Assembly (NCBI RefSeq): GCF_002798405.1
Contig: NZ_PGGV01000037.1
Location: 310,001-374,000 of the forward strand
Direction: 5' to 3'
DNA from: Glycomyces xiaoerkulensis
GTDB lineage: Bacteria > Actinomycetota > Actinomycetes > Mycobacteriales > Micromonosporaceae
Length of the DNA stretch: 64,000 nucleotides
In this document: piece by piece, positions 16,498 to 25,702 of the stretch
Layout of the letters: each line of letters opens with the position of its first letter
Numbering within the stretch: the first letter of the stretch is position 1
Notes under the pieces: generated by a model
Databases searched by the model: none
What the model was told of the DNA's origin: nothing
What the model saw: only the letters and a program-made list of their open reading frames with translations
Program-made: the position numbers and the translations under genes

Positions 16498-17289
16498 TCA
16501 GTCGCCGTAGCGGACCTCCAGGTCGCCGACGCCGGTGGTGGCGTTGATGACGTAGTCGGCCTCGGAGGTCGGGTCGGTGGCGATGTCGATGTCCTGCTCG
16601 CCGACGCCGGTGTCGAGCCGGACGTCATAGGTGGTGCCGTCGTCGGGGACCAGGATGGTCAGGTCGCCGACGCCCGATTCGACGTCGATGTCGCCGCGCA
16701 TCTCGTCGAAGGCGAGCACGATGTCGCCCACGCCCGACTCCACCGAGGTGGCGCTCGTGCGGAGCTGCCGCGCGTCGACGTCGCCGACCTCGGTCTCCAG
16801 GCTCAGGTCGCCGTCGATGCCGTCGACGTTGATGTCGGCGACGTCGGTCCGCACCGAGGTCTCGGTGCCCGAGGGCACGCCGAGCGTGTAGTCGATCTCG
16901 CACTGGTCGCCGAAGAGCTGGAAGGGGAAGTCCTCGCGGCAGTCGGCGCGGGCCTCGAAGACGCCGTCGGCGGTCATCTCCTCCTCGATCCTCGGTTCGG
17001 TGCCCTTCCAGGTCAGATCGCTGCGGACCTCGAGTTCCTCACCGTCGCCCGCGGTCAGGTTCACCTCCCCCACCGAGACGTCCAGGTCGACGCCGGCGAC
17101 CGGCTGCGGGTAGGTCTCGGCGCGGGTGCCGGTCTCGTTCGGGGAGGAGACGGCCCAGATCCACGCGCCTGCGGCGATCAGGGCCATCACCAGCACCGCT
17201 GCGGTGAGCGCGCCGCCGAAGATCCACCACGCTCTGCGGCTTGACTTCCCGGGCCTCGCGGTCGGTGACTCGTTCCGGACGGTCGTCAT
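16498..17289 (-). CDS. Membrane-anchored DUF4097 beta-helix protein
   Basis: 263 residues: a short cytoplasmic N-terminus, one transmembrane helix at about 20-45, and an extracellular part built from a regular ladder of short beta-strands. The repeated V-G-(D/E) turns (TEVGDVD, SGVGDIV, SGVGDLTI, TGVGEQDID, TGVGDLEV) are characteristic of the DUF4097/adhesin-like beta-helix family. It is the last gene of an operon with a histidine kinase and response regulator, with only three bases after the regulator. Genes of this family near LiaRS/PspC-like two-component systems are linked to cell-envelope stress. Function here is inferred from context. Confidence 0.85.
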   Translation of the reverse strand: MTTVRNESPTARPGKSSRRAWWIFGGALTAAVLVMALIAAGAWIWAVSSPNETGTRAETYPQPVAGVDLDVSVGEVNLTAGDGEELEVRSDLTWKGTEPRIEEEMTADGVFEARADCREDFPFQLFGDQCEIDYTLGVPSGTETSVRTDVADINVDGIDGDLSLETEVGDVDARQLRTSATSVESGVGDIVLAFDEMRGDIDVESGVGDLTILVPDDGTTYDVRLDTGVGEQDIDIATDPTSEADYVINATTGVGDLEVRYGD

Positions 17290-17292
17290 GGG

Positions 17293-17946
17293 TCAGTCCT
17301 TTTCGTTCTCGCGCAGGTACTTCAGAATCGCCAGCACCCTGCGGTTGTGGCTGTCGGTGGGCGGGAGCCCGAGTTTGGTGAAGATGCTGTGGATGTGCTT
17401 GCTGACCGCGCCGTCGCTGAGGTACAGGGCCTCGGCGATGCCGGTGTTGGAGCGGCCCTCGGCCATGTGGGACAGGACCTCCCGCTCGCGGGGCGTCAGC
17501 CGCTCGAGTTCGCTCCCTTCGCGGCGGACCAGCAACTGGGAGACCACCTCCGGGTCGAGCGCGGTCCCCCCGTCGACCACCCGCCGCACCGAGTCGAGGA
17601 ACTCGCGCACGTCGGCGACCCGGTCCTTGAGCAGGTATCCGACGCCGTGGGTGTGGCCGGTGAGCAGCTCGACGGCGTAGCGCTCCTCGACGTACTGCGA
17701 CAGCATCAGCACCGCCAGGTCTGGGTACCGGCGTCGCAGCAGGAGGGCGGCGCGCAGGCCCTCGTCGGTCTGGTCGGGCGGCATCCGCACGTCCACGACC
17801 ACCAGATCCGGGCGGTCGCGCTCCACCGAGCGCAGCAGCGCCTCGGCGTCGCCGACGGTGTCGACGACCTCGATGCCGCCGAGCTCCAGGAGCCTGGCGA
17901 GGCCCTCCCGCAGCAGGACCGAGTCCTCGGCTATGACGACGCGCAT
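17293..17946 (-). CDS. NarL/LuxR-family response regulator
   Basis: 217 residues. Receiver domain with Asp52 as phospho-acceptor (LVVVDVRMPPDQT) and switch lysine in GYLLKDRV, followed by a LuxR helix-turn-helix (LTPREREVLSHMAEGRSNTG). The RMPPDQTDEG segment and AVSKHIHSIFTKLGL end are typical of the actinobacterial regulators that pair with PspC/DesK-like kinases. Its start overlaps the kinase gene by 16 bp and it is followed after 3 bp by the DUF4097 gene, so the three form one operon. Confidence 0.92.
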   Translation of the reverse strand: MRVVIAEDSVLLREGLARLLELGGIEVVDTVGDAEALLRSVERDRPDLVVVDVRMPPDQTDEGLRAALLLRRRYPDLAVLMLSQYVEERYAVELLTGHTHGVGYLLKDRVADVREFLDSVRRVVDGGTALDPEVVSQLLVRREGSELERLTPREREVLSHMAEGRSNTGIAEALYLSDGAVSKHIHSIFTKLGLPPTDSHNRRVLAILKYLRENEKD

Positions 17947-19193
17947 GGCAGCTCCACTTCGATGGTCGTGGGTCCCCCGGCGGGGCTGGTGAGTTCGAAG
18001 GTGCCGTCGACCGAGCGCACGCGGTCGGCCAGCCCGCGAAGGCCGGTGCCGCCGCCGGGGTCGGCCCCGCCGGCCCCGTCGTCGGTGACGGTCACGTGGA
18101 GGGTCTCGCCCCGGAGCGCCACCTCGACGGCGGCGCGCGCCGCACCGGCATGCCTGGCCACATTGGTCAGCGCTTCGGAGACCACGAAGTAGGCCACCGC
18201 CTCCACGTCGCCGTCCACTCGCCGATCCATGTCGACCGCGACGCGCACCGGCACCGGGGAGCGGGCCGCGACCGCCGACAGCGCCGCGTCGAGTCCGCGG
18301 TCCTCCAGCACCGCCGGGTGCAGTCCGCGCACCAGGTCGCGCAGGTCGGCGAGGGCCTGCTTGGCCTCCTCGTGGGCCTGCTCGAGGGCGCGGGCGCCGG
18401 GTTCGGACACGTCCGCGAGGGTCTCCCGGGCGATGCCGAGGTTCATCGCCAGCGCGGTGATGCGCTGCTGGACGCCGTCGTGCAGGTCGCGTTCGATGCG
18501 GCGGCGCTCGGCGTCGGCGGCGTCGACCGTGGAGTCGCGGCTGGCGGCCAGGTCGGTGATGCGCAGCTCGAGTTCCTCGCTGCGGGAGATGCCGAGCAGG
18601 CGCCGCGCCATCCGGGCGTCCAGGTCGGCGAGCCCGCGGGTGACCCAGGGGGCGGCCAGGACGAGGACGAGGCCGACGCCGCTGAGCAGGAGCGGGTCGA
18701 CCCCCGGTTCGGGGTCGGCCCAGTAGAGCGGGGCGGGTATCAGCACCGCCCCGAGCACCCAGGCCGCGAGGGCGGCGAACGCGGCGGTGAGGCCGTAGCA
18801 GGCCGCGATGAAATGGTAGGCGAGCCGGTACCAGGTCTTGCGGTTGCCGAACAGGTCGATCAGGGTCCGGGGGTTGAGCGTGAAGGTCGCCTCGGAGCGG
18901 CCCTGGGGCAGTCGCAGGTAGAGGAAGGCGCCGTGGCGGGAGCGCTGCAGGGCGGTGAGGGCGCCGCTGAAGGCGATGATGACCGCGCAGGCGGCGATCG
19001 GGACGATGACGGTGGGCGCGCCGAGGACGGCCACGAGGCCCAGGCACAGCAGCGTGAATCCTCCGGTGAATCCGATGACCGCGCCGGTGACGAGGTGGGC
19101 GAGGGCCCGCCAGGTCGCCGCCGAGCCGATCGCCCGGATCAGCACGAGCGGGCCGGGCCGGCGCCGAGCGGCGGTGTCCGTGGTGGTTTCCAT
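17931..19193 (-). CDS. Sensor histidine kinase with putative sensor domain (envelope type)
   Basis: 420 residues. Residues 20-200 form the four-helix membrane sensor domain seen in actinobacterial kinases (ITGxxxxx Sensor family): a hydrophobic pair, an amphipathic loop with LIDLFGNRKTWYRLAYH, then another pair. The HisKA_3 helix reads RRRIERDLHDGVQQRITALA, with the phosphorylated His in LHDG, and the ATPase domain has VSEALTNVARHAGA and GTGLRGLADRV. First gene of the kinase-regulator-DUF4097 operon. The signal is unknown; envelope perturbation is the usual cue in this group. Confidence 0.9.
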   Translation of the reverse strand: METTTDTAARRRPGPLVLIRAIGSAATWRALAHLVTGAVIGFTGGFTLLCLGLVAVLGAPTVIVPIAACAVIIAFSGALTALQRSRHGAFLYLRLPQGRSEATFTLNPRTLIDLFGNRKTWYRLAYHFIAACYGLTAAFAALAAWVLGAVLIPAPLYWADPEPGVDPLLLSGVGLVLVLAAPWVTRGLADLDARMARRLLGISRSEELELRITDLAASRDSTVDAADAERRRIERDLHDGVQQRITALAMNLGIARETLADVSEPGARALEQAHEEAKQALADLRDLVRGLHPAVLEDRGLDAALSAVAARSPVPVRVAVDMDRRVDGDVEAVAYFVVSEALTNVARHAGAARAAVEVALRGETLHVTVTDDGAGGADPGGGTGLRGLADRVRSVDGTFELTSPAGGPTTIEVELPCASS

Positions 19194-19312
19194 GCCTGAA
19201 CCCTATTTTCGCCGGGCGTGCCGCACATTGACGCTGAGCTCCGAGTTCGGGGTGGAGTTCTCTCTAGTACCGGGGACTACGGTGATTCGCGCCATGATCG
19301 ACGGCATCTTGT

Positions 19313-19326
19313 ACCCGGGTCCGGGT
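19313..19326. promoter_or_regulatory. Possible MerR-type operator
   Basis: ACCCGGGTCCGGGT, 6-bp perfect arms ACCCGG/CCGGGT, 50 bp upstream of the small protein/MerR operon. MerR regulators bind such dyads between promoter elements, but I do not see a well-formed -35/-10 pair around it. Confidence 0.35.
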
Positions 19327-19375
19327 TTATGGTCGGAGAACGAACCCGGACGCCGACCGCGAAGAGGTGCCCCTG

Positions 19376-19729
19376 ATGGAAACCGGCGAGACCCGACGCC
19401 TGCCGCTGGCGGAGTGGCCTCCAGTGGAGGCATGCACCCTGCCCACCGAGGAACGGCCGCTGCGGGCGGCCGAATTCAACGACCTGCTCGGCGAGGCGGC
19501 CGACGACGTCGAACGGGTCGACCCCACCCTCCTGCGCATGTCGCTGGAGCCGACCCCGGCGACCGCGGCGCGGATCGCCGAACTGGCCACCCGCGAGACG
19601 GACTGCTGCGGGTTCTTCACCTTCGTGCTGACCGCCGCCGACCAGCGGCTGACGCTGGAGGTGACCGTACCGCCGGAGCAGGCCGCGGTGCTGGACGGCC
19701 TGGAGGCCCTCACGGCGGCGGCCCGATGA
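19376..19729 (+). CDS. Small CC-motif protein encoded with a MerR regulator
   Basis: 117 residues from the ATG at 19376, preceded by GAAGAGG. Conserved-looking landmarks are ACTLPTEERPLRAAEFNDLL, then VDPTLLRMSLEP and, in the middle, RETDCCGFFTFVL with adjacent cysteines, a pattern I associate with small proteins encoded beside MerR-type metal regulators. The two cysteines would suit thiophilic metal binding. The stop overlaps the MerR start (ATGA), so both are made together. Biochemical role not established. Confidence 0.65.
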   Translation: METGETRRLPLAEWPPVEACTLPTEERPLRAAEFNDLLGEAADDVERVDPTLLRMSLEPTPATAARIAELATRETDCCGFFTFVLTAADQRLTLEVTVPPEQAAVLDGLEALTAAAR

Positions 19730-20169
19730 GCGCGGGCCAGCGGCCCGGCGAGGTCGCGTCCGAGGCCGGAGTCGGGCGCGAGACCCTCCGCTACTACGAG
19801 CGGCGCGGCCTGCTCGGCGACCCGCCCCGCACCCTCGGCGGCCACCGCGTCTACCCGCCCGGGACAGTCGGCCGCGTGCGGATGATCAAGGCGGGCCAGA
19901 AGCTGGGGTTCACCCTCGACGAGATCGCCGCCCTGCTCGACCAGCGGACGCACCGCCGCGGCCGCGACGGCGGCCTGCGCGAGGGGGCCCGCGCCAAGCT
20001 CGAACAGGTGGAGCGGCGCATCGCCGACCTCGAGTCGGTCGCCGAGCTGCTGCGGGCGGCGCTGTCGGCCGGCTGCGACGACCTGGAGACCTGCGCGTCC
20101 TCGCCCGGGTGCCCGCTGCCGGTCGGCGCCCCCGAAGCCCCCGAACCGTTGACGGTGACGCGGCTGTGA
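19726..20169 (+). CDS. MerR-family regulator, metal-sensor type
   Basis: 147 residues. The N-terminal winged helix is clear (AGVGRETLRYYERRGLL, then GGHRVYPPGTVGRVRMI), followed by the dimerisation helix. Cysteines at 117, 123 and 129 (GCDDLETCASSPGCPL) match the metal-binding end of mercury regulators, where Cys117 and Cys126 are ligands, but the third ligand, Cys82, is replaced (THRRGR). This suggests another metal or altered coordination. It overlaps the small CC protein gene and probably controls that operon. No mercuric reductase or transporter is nearby. Confidence 0.85.
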   Translation: MSAGQRPGEVASEAGVGRETLRYYERRGLLGDPPRTLGGHRVYPPGTVGRVRMIKAGQKLGFTLDEIAALLDQRTHRRGRDGGLREGARAKLEQVERRIADLESVAELLRAALSAGCDDLETCASSPGCPLPVGAPEAPEPLTVTRL

Positions 20170-20176
20170 GGCGTGG

Positions 20177-21337
20177 TCAGAGCCCGGTCAAGCGGTCGAC
20201 GGCCGCCTGGAGGACACCCTGCTGCTTGCAGAAGGCGAAGCGCACCTGCGTCCGGCCCGCTTCCGGGGTGTCGTAGAAGACGGCGTTGGGCACCGCGACC
20301 ACCCCGCGCCGCTCGGGCAGGGCGCGGCAGAAGGCGAACCCGTCGGTCTCGCCCAGGGGCGCGACGTCGGTGGTGATGAAGTAGGTGCCCTGGGGCCGGT
20401 AGACCTCGAAACCGGCGTCGACGAGCCCGTCGGCCAGCAGGTCCCGCTTGGCGCGCAGGTCCTCGCGGAAGTCGGCGAAGTAGGCGTCGGGCAGGCGCAG
20501 GGCCTCGGCGATGGCGTACTGGAGCGGGCCGCCGCTGACGTAGGTCATGAACTGCTTGGCCGTGCGCACGGACGCGACCAGGTCGGCCGAGGCGGTGATC
20601 CAGCCGATCTTCCAGCCGGTCAGCGAGAACGTCTTGCCGGACGAGGAGATCGAGACCGTCCGCTCCCGCATCCCCGGCAGCGAGCCCAGGGGAATGTGCT
20701 CGCCGTCGAACACCAGGTGCTCGTAGACCTCGTCGGTGACCACCAGCAGGTCGCGCTCCACCGCGAGCTCGGCGATGGCGGCGGCCTCCCGGCGGGTGAG
20801 GACCATCCCGGTCGGGTTGTGCGGTGAGTTCAGCAGCAGCAGGCGGGTGCGCGGGGTGACCGCGTCGCGGAGGGCGTCGATATCCGGACGGAAGTCGGGA
20901 GCGCGCAGCGTCAGCGGCACCCGAGTGGCACCGGCCATGGCGATGCAGGCGGCGTAGGAGTCGTAGAACGGCTCGAAGGCGACCACCTCGTCGCCCGGTT
21001 CGAGGAGGGCGAGCATGGACGCGGCGACCGCCTCGGTCGCGCCCGCGGTGACCAGCACCTCGCGATCGGGGTCGAAGGCCAGGCCGTAGAAGCGCCGTTG
21101 GTGGTCGGCGATGGCCTGCCGCAGCTCCGGCACGCCCGGGCCCGGCGGGTACTGGTTGCCGCGGCCGTCCCGGATCGCGCGCGCGGCGGCCTCGCCGATC
21201 TCGGCCGGGCCGTCGGTGTCGGGGAAACCCTGCCCGAGATTGATGGCGCCGGTGCGCCCCGCCAGGGCCGACATCTCGGCGAAGATCGTGGTGCCGAAGC
21301 CCTCGAGCCTGCGGTTCAGCAGCGGCCGGTCCGCCAT
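20177..21337 (-). CDS. Pyridoxal-phosphate aminotransferase, class I/II
   Basis: 386 residues, fold type I. Visible landmarks: AINLGQGFPDTDGP, NQYPPGPGVPELRQAI, NSPHNPTG (Asn174), the Asp202-Glu-Val-Tyr205 pair, and the Schiff-base Lys235 in SSSGKTFSLTGWKIGW. The LGQGFPD and PGPG elements fit the group containing N-succinyl-diaminopimelate aminotransferase (DapC) of actinobacteria and methionine/kynurenine aminotransferases (YbdL). Substrate cannot be fixed without genome context; DapC is the usual annotation in this phylum. Convergent with the MerR gene, 7 bp away. Confidence 0.88.
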   Translation of the reverse strand: MADRPLLNRRLEGFGTTIFAEMSALAGRTGAINLGQGFPDTDGPAEIGEAAARAIRDGRGNQYPPGPGVPELRQAIADHQRRFYGLAFDPDREVLVTAGATEAVAASMLALLEPGDEVVAFEPFYDSYAACIAMAGATRVPLTLRAPDFRPDIDALRDAVTPRTRLLLLNSPHNPTGMVLTRREAAAIAELAVERDLLVVTDEVYEHLVFDGEHIPLGSLPGMRERTVSISSSGKTFSLTGWKIGWITASADLVASVRTAKQFMTYVSGGPLQYAIAEALRLPDAYFADFREDLRAKRDLLADGLVDAGFEVYRPQGTYFITTDVAPLGETDGFAFCRALPERRGVVAVPNAVFYDTPEAGRTQVRFAFCKQQGVLQAAVDRLTGL

Positions 21338-21504
21338 GTGTTCACCCGTGCTTCCTACGTCGAGTCCGCCTCGCAGCGATCATATGCGGTCGGCGTCCGC
21401 CGCCGACCTCGCCGGACCGGAGTTTCGCCTCGCACCGAGAGGGAACGCCCCCACCGGTGCGGTGAACCGACCGAACAGCATTGCCGACCGCGGTGGAGGG
21501 ATCG

Positions 21505-24021
21505 ATGTCCGACTTCTTTGGCCGGGGCGGGTTCGAGTACAGCCCACTCGACGAGTTCCTCGCACGGTTCTTCGGCCCGCAGGGCCAGCAGCGCCGCGTG
21601 CGGCGGGTCGACATCACCGGGATGATGAGCGACCAGGCCCGCGAGCTGCTCGGCGGCGCCATCCGGCAGACCATGGAATGGGGCGGCACCGACCTCGACG
21701 CCGAGCACCTGCTGTGGGCGGCCACCCAGGTCGAACCGACCCGCCAGTTGCTCTCCCGCGCGGGAGCGGACCCGGACGAACTGGCCGAACAGATCGACCA
21801 ACTGATGTCCCGGGAGACTCCCCGGGAAGAGCCGCCCGCGCTGACCCCGGCCGCCAAGCGCGCGCTCCTGGACGCCCACCAGGTCTCCCGCGCGCTCGGG
21901 TCGACCTACATCGGCCCCGAGCACGTGCTGCTGGCGCTGGCGGCCAACCCCGAATCGGGGGCGGGCCGGATACTCGGCGCCCACCACATCTCCCCCGAAT
22001 CCCTCCAGTCGGCCGCCTCCGGCCGGGCGCAGCCGGCCGAGCAGCCGCAAGCCAGCAACACCCCCACGCTCGACCAGTACGGCCGGGACCTCACCGCGAT
22101 GGCCCGCACCGGCCGGATCGACCCGGTCATCGGCCGCGAGGACGAGATCGAGCAGACCCTCGAGGTGCTGTCCAGGCGCACCAAGAACAACCCGGTGCTC
22201 ATCGGCGAGGCCGGTGTGGGCAAGACCGCGATCGTCGAGGGCATCGCGCAGCGCATCGTCGACGGCGACGTGCCCGACACCCTCCACGGCCGGCGCGTGG
22301 TGCAGCTCGACCTCACCGGACTGGTCGCCGGCACCCGCTACCGGGGCGACTTCGAGGAGCGGATCCAGAAGCTCCTGGAGGAGATCCAGGAGCACGGCGA
22401 CGAACTCATCGTGTTCATCGACGAGCTGCACAACGTCGTCACCGCCGGAGCCTCGGAGGGCGCGGCCGGGGCCGGCAACATGCTCAAGCCCGCGCTGTCC
22501 CGCGGCGAACTGCACGCCATCGGGGCCACCACGCTCGAGGAGTACCGCAAGAACATCGAGAAGGACCCGGCACTGGAGCGGCGGTTCCAGCCGATCCTGG
22601 CCCCCGAACCCAGCGTCGAGGACACGATCGCGATCCTGCGCGGACTGCGCGACCGCTACGAAGCCCACCACCAGGTGCGCTTCACCGACGAAGCGATCGT
22701 CACCGCCGCCGAACTGGCCGACCGCTACATCACCGACCGCTTCCTCCCCGACAAGGCCATCGACCTGATCGACCAGGCCGGCGCCCGCGTCCGGCTGCGC
22801 GGCCGCAGGCCCGACGGCGAACGCCGCGACCTCGAGCAGCGGCTGGAGCAGATGGCCCGCGACAAGGACCAGGCCGTCGCCGACGAGCACTACGAACGGG
22901 CCTCCTCGCTGCGCGACGAGATCGCCTCGCTGCGCCGCCGGATCGACGAGCTCAGCGGCGAGGCCCGGCGCAACGGCTTCTCCGTGGTGTCCGAGAACGA
23001 CATCGCCGAGGTGGTCTCCCGCGCGACCGGCATCCCCGCCAGCCAGCTCACCGAGGAGGAGAAGGACCGGCTGCTGCGCCTGGAGGAGCACCTGCACCGG
23101 CGCATCGTCGGGCAGGACGAGGCGGTGCAGTCGGTGGCCGAGGCCGTGCGCCGGTCCCGCGCGGGTCTGGGCGACCCGGACCGCCCGGTCGGCAGCTTCC
23201 TGTTCCTCGGACCCACCGGGGTGGGGAAGACGGAGCTGGCCAAGGCGCTGGCGGAGGCGCTGTTCGGCGACGCCCACCGGATGATCCGGGTGGACATGAG
23301 CGAATACCAGGAGCGTCACGCCGTCAGCCGGCTCATCGGCGGCCCTCCCGGTTACGTCGGCTACGAGGAGGCCGGGCAGTTGACCGAGAAGGTCCGCCGC
23401 CGGCCGTACTCGGTGGTGCTGCTCGACGAGGTCGAGAAGGCGCACCAGGACGTGTTCAACGCCCTGCTGCAGGTCCTCGACGACGGGCGCCTCACCGACG
23501 CCCAGGGCCGCACGGTCGATTTCAGGAACACCGTCCTGATCATGACCAGCAACCTGGGTTCGGACCTGCTCCGCACCAAGCCGGTCGGTTTCACCTCGCC
23601 CCAGACCGAGCAGGACGACGCCCTGCGGGACCGGATGATGCAGCGGCTGCGGGAGCACTTCCGCCCGGAGTTCCTCAACCGGATCGATGACATCATCATC
23701 TTCAAGCAACTGGAGTCCGAGCAGCTCCGCCAGGTCACCTCCATGCTGCTGGAGGAGACCCGCCACCGGCTGCGCGCCAAGGACATCGACGTAGAATTCA
23801 CTCCAGCGGCCGTGGACTGGATCGCCGAGCACGGCTTCGAACCGGAGTTCGGGGCCCGGCCGATGCGCCGCACCATCCAGCGCGAGGTCGAGAACGAACT
23901 GTCCCTGATGCTGCTGCACGACCGGATCCAGTCCGGCCGACGGATCACCGTCGACCGCCGGGGCGAGGAGCTGGACTTCCGCGTCGCCGACACCGAGGCG
24001 TCCACCGCCGGTTCCTCGTGA
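21505..24021 (+). CDS. ClpC/ClpA-type AAA+ unfoldase
   Basis: 838 residues from the ATG at 21505 (GGAGGG upstream). Order: Clp N-terminal repeats (about 35-150), first AAA+ module with Walker A GEAGVGKT at 234, UVR-like coiled linker ([18 protein letters not shown]), second AAA+ module with Walker A GPTGVGKT at 569, and a D2-small domain. The middle region is shorter than in ClpB. In the second module, after [13 protein letters not shown], there is VGF, matching the [LIV]-G-[FL] loop that docks on ClpP, so it probably feeds a protease. The N-terminus ([19 protein letters not shown]) differs from housekeeping ClpC1, so it is likely an additional ClpC-like protein. Monocistronic. Confidence 0.9.
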   Translation: MSDFFGRGGFEYSPLDEFLARFFGPQGQQRRVRRVDITGMMSDQARELLGGAIRQTMEWGGTDLDAEHLLWAATQVEPTRQLLSRAGADPDELAEQIDQLMSRETPREEPPALTPAAKRALLDAHQVSRALGSTYIGPEHVLLALAANPESGAGRILGAHHISPESLQSAASGRAQPAEQPQASNTPTLDQYGRDLTAMARTGRIDPVIGREDEIEQTLEVLSRRTKNNPVLIGEAGVGKTAIVEGIAQRIVDGDVPDTLHGRRVVQLDLTGLVAGTRYRGDFEERIQKLLEEIQEHGDELIVFIDELHNVVTAGASEGAAGAGNMLKPALSRGELHAIGATTLEEYRKNIEKDPALERRFQPILAPEPSVEDTIAILRGLRDRYEAHHQVRFTDEAIVTAAELADRYITDRFLPDKAIDLIDQAGARVRLRGRRPDGERRDLEQRLEQMARDKDQAVADEHYERASSLRDEIASLRRRIDELSGEARRNGFSVVSENDIAEVVSRATGIPASQLTEEEKDRLLRLEEHLHRRIVGQDEAVQSVAEAVRRSRAGLGDPDRPVGSFLFLGPTGVGKTELAKALAEALFGDAHRMIRVDMSEYQERHAVSRLIGGPPGYVGYEEAGQLTEKVRRRPYSVVLLDEVEKAHQDVFNALLQVLDDGRLTDAQGRTVDFRNTVLIMTSNLGSDLLRTKPVGFTSPQTEQDDALRDRMMQRLREHFRPEFLNRIDDIIIFKQLESEQLRQVTSMLLEETRHRLRAKDIDVEFTPAAVDWIAEHGFEPEFGARPMRRTIQREVENELSLMLLHDRIQSGRRITVDRRGEELDFRVADTEASTAGSS

Positions 24022-24391
24022 CCGGCGGCTTCGCGCCGACGAAGTCCCAACAGTGACGCTCGCGAGGCCCGCTGCAAACGCGTACCTTGAGAGGGAGGAA
24101 AATCGCCAACGGATGCACCCGGGCGGGAAACGCCCCCCGGTTCCGCCTCACCGGCCGCACCAACCTCGGCAACATCAGGATCCGCTACGAACGCCGGTTC
24201 CTCTGGTGCCGCTGGTGAGGCCGAAGCGCTCTTCCATGTGATGGCGAGGGCGTCGGCGCCCCCACGCCGCTCGCAGGCGGCCTGGAGCACCACCCAGTGC
24301 TGGCTGAGTTCGTTGCAAACTGCGTAATGTGGGTGTCGGCATCCGCGTAATCCGTCCTTCGATCAATGCGGAATACGGGTACCATAGTTGC
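24022..24391. other. Intergenic region with a possible coding remnant
   Basis: 370 bp. On the plus strand 24123-24221 one frame reads RLTGRTNLGNIRIRYERRF then LWCRW and a stop, looking like the end of a protein that lacks a beginning here; I cannot assign it. No other gene seen. The promoter of the downstream ATPase should lie near 24360-24390. Confidence 0.35.
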
Positions 24392-25639
24392 ATGCAGCTC
24401 GATTATCAGCCGAGGCTCATCGATGACCTGCTCAACCGCAGACTGCGGCATCACGGTGGCATCCTGCTCATCGGCCCGCGTGCCACCGGTAAGACCACCA
24501 CCGCAGCCAGGTTCTCCAAGACGGTCGTCCGCCTCGACGAACCACGGCAGGCCGCCGTGGCCGAAGCGGATCCCGACGCACTGTTGCGCGGTGCAGCCGA
24601 ACCGGTCCTGATCGACGAATGGCAGCTCGCACCTCAGGTCCTCGGAGCAGTCAAACGCGCATTGGACACCGATCCGCGCCCCGGCCGGTTTATCGTGACC
24701 GGCTCGGTCCGGGGCGATCTCGACGCGGAAACCTGGCCCGGAACCGGCCGCCTACTGCGGATTCCGGTGTACGGGATGACAGTCGCCGAAATCCGGGGCA
24801 AGCTGCCCGCCGTGCCCCTGCTCGACCGACTCGCAACCCGGGGCGTCGAGGGATTCGGGAGTCCGGGCCACGGTGGGGCGCTGGATCTGCGCGACTACGC
24901 GGAACTCGCCGTGACCGGCGGCTTCCCGCTGCCAGTGCTCCGTCTGCCTGCCACCGAACACCGCCCTTGGATTCAGAGCTATATCGACCAGCTCCTCACT
25001 CGCGACGCCGCCGACATTGGAGAACAGCGCGATCCGCACCTGCTTCGCCGCTATCTCGAGGCGTACTGCCTCAACACCGCCGGAGTCACCGACCAGACCG
25101 CGATCGCCGAGGCCGCAGGAGTCAATCGCAAGGCCGGAGGCGCCTACGAAGCTCTCCTGCGCAATCTCCTGGTAGCCGATACCGTGCCGGCATGGTGGAA
25201 CAACCGGCTCAAACGCCTGGCACGGGCGCCGAAGCGCTACATCGTCGATCCTTCCCTCGCGCTGGCCGCCCTCCGTGTCGATGCCGACGGCCTGCTCACC
25301 GACGCCGATCTCCTGGGCAGAATCATCGACACCTTCGCCATGTCGCATCTGCGCTCCCAGCTCCCCTCATGCGAAAGCGCCCCGCGTCTGTTCCATCTGC
25401 GCCATGACGCCGGCCGACACGAGGTCGACCTCATCGCCGAGTACGGCGGCGGCCGGATCTTCGCCTTCGAGATCAAGGCCAACAGTGCCCCGACTCGCCG
25501 AGACGCCAAGCACCTCATCTGGCTTCGCGAAGAATATGGTGAGCGCTTTATCGGTGGTGCGGTGCTGCACACCGGACCGCGGGTCTTCTCCCTGGACGAG
25601 AGGATCGCTGCTGCTCCGATCACTACACTCTGGTCCTGA
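24392..25639 (+). CDS. AAA ATPase with DUF4143 nuclease-like C-terminus
   Basis: 415 residues from the ATG at 24392. An AAA_14 ATPase domain comes first: Walker A GPRATGKT (28-35), Walker B PVLIDEWQ (Asp75, Glu76), then FIVTGSVRGDL as sensor segment. The C-terminal third is DUF4143, ending in HEVDLIAEY...FAFEIKAN, the E-x-K pattern of the PD-(D/E)XK fold. Members are widespread, mostly single genes spread by horizontal transfer and without firm function; some are suspected in defence or toxin-antitoxin systems. Less GC-biased than its neighbours. No partner gene nearby. Confidence 0.88.
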   Translation: MQLDYQPRLIDDLLNRRLRHHGGILLIGPRATGKTTTAARFSKTVVRLDEPRQAAVAEADPDALLRGAAEPVLIDEWQLAPQVLGAVKRALDTDPRPGRFIVTGSVRGDLDAETWPGTGRLLRIPVYGMTVAEIRGKLPAVPLLDRLATRGVEGFGSPGHGGALDLRDYAELAVTGGFPLPVLRLPATEHRPWIQSYIDQLLTRDAADIGEQRDPHLLRRYLEAYCLNTAGVTDQTAIAEAAGVNRKAGGAYEALLRNLLVADTVPAWWNNRLKRLARAPKRYIVDPSLALAALRVDADGLLTDADLLGRIIDTFAMSHLRSQLPSCESAPRLFHLRHDAGRHEVDLIAEYGGGRIFAFEIKANSAPTRRDAKHLIWLREEYGERFIGGAVLHTGPRVFSLDERIAAAPITTLWS

Positions 25640-25702
25640 GCCTGCCATACCATCGGCTTTGCCGGGGCCGCCGGATGCCGCCGGTGAGGGCTCGACATTG
25701 CC

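Noticed and set aside
21355-23919. An 854-residue minus-strand open frame opposite the Clp gene
   Set aside because: Mirror of a highly conserved AAA+ gene; its sequence is the usual Val/Leu/Asp-rich shadow.
24123-24221. Possible 33-residue protein end (RLTGRTNLGNIRIRYERRF)
   Set aside because: No start codon with ribosome-binding site and no upstream coding sequence; at best a remnant, mentioned only as part of the intergenic region.
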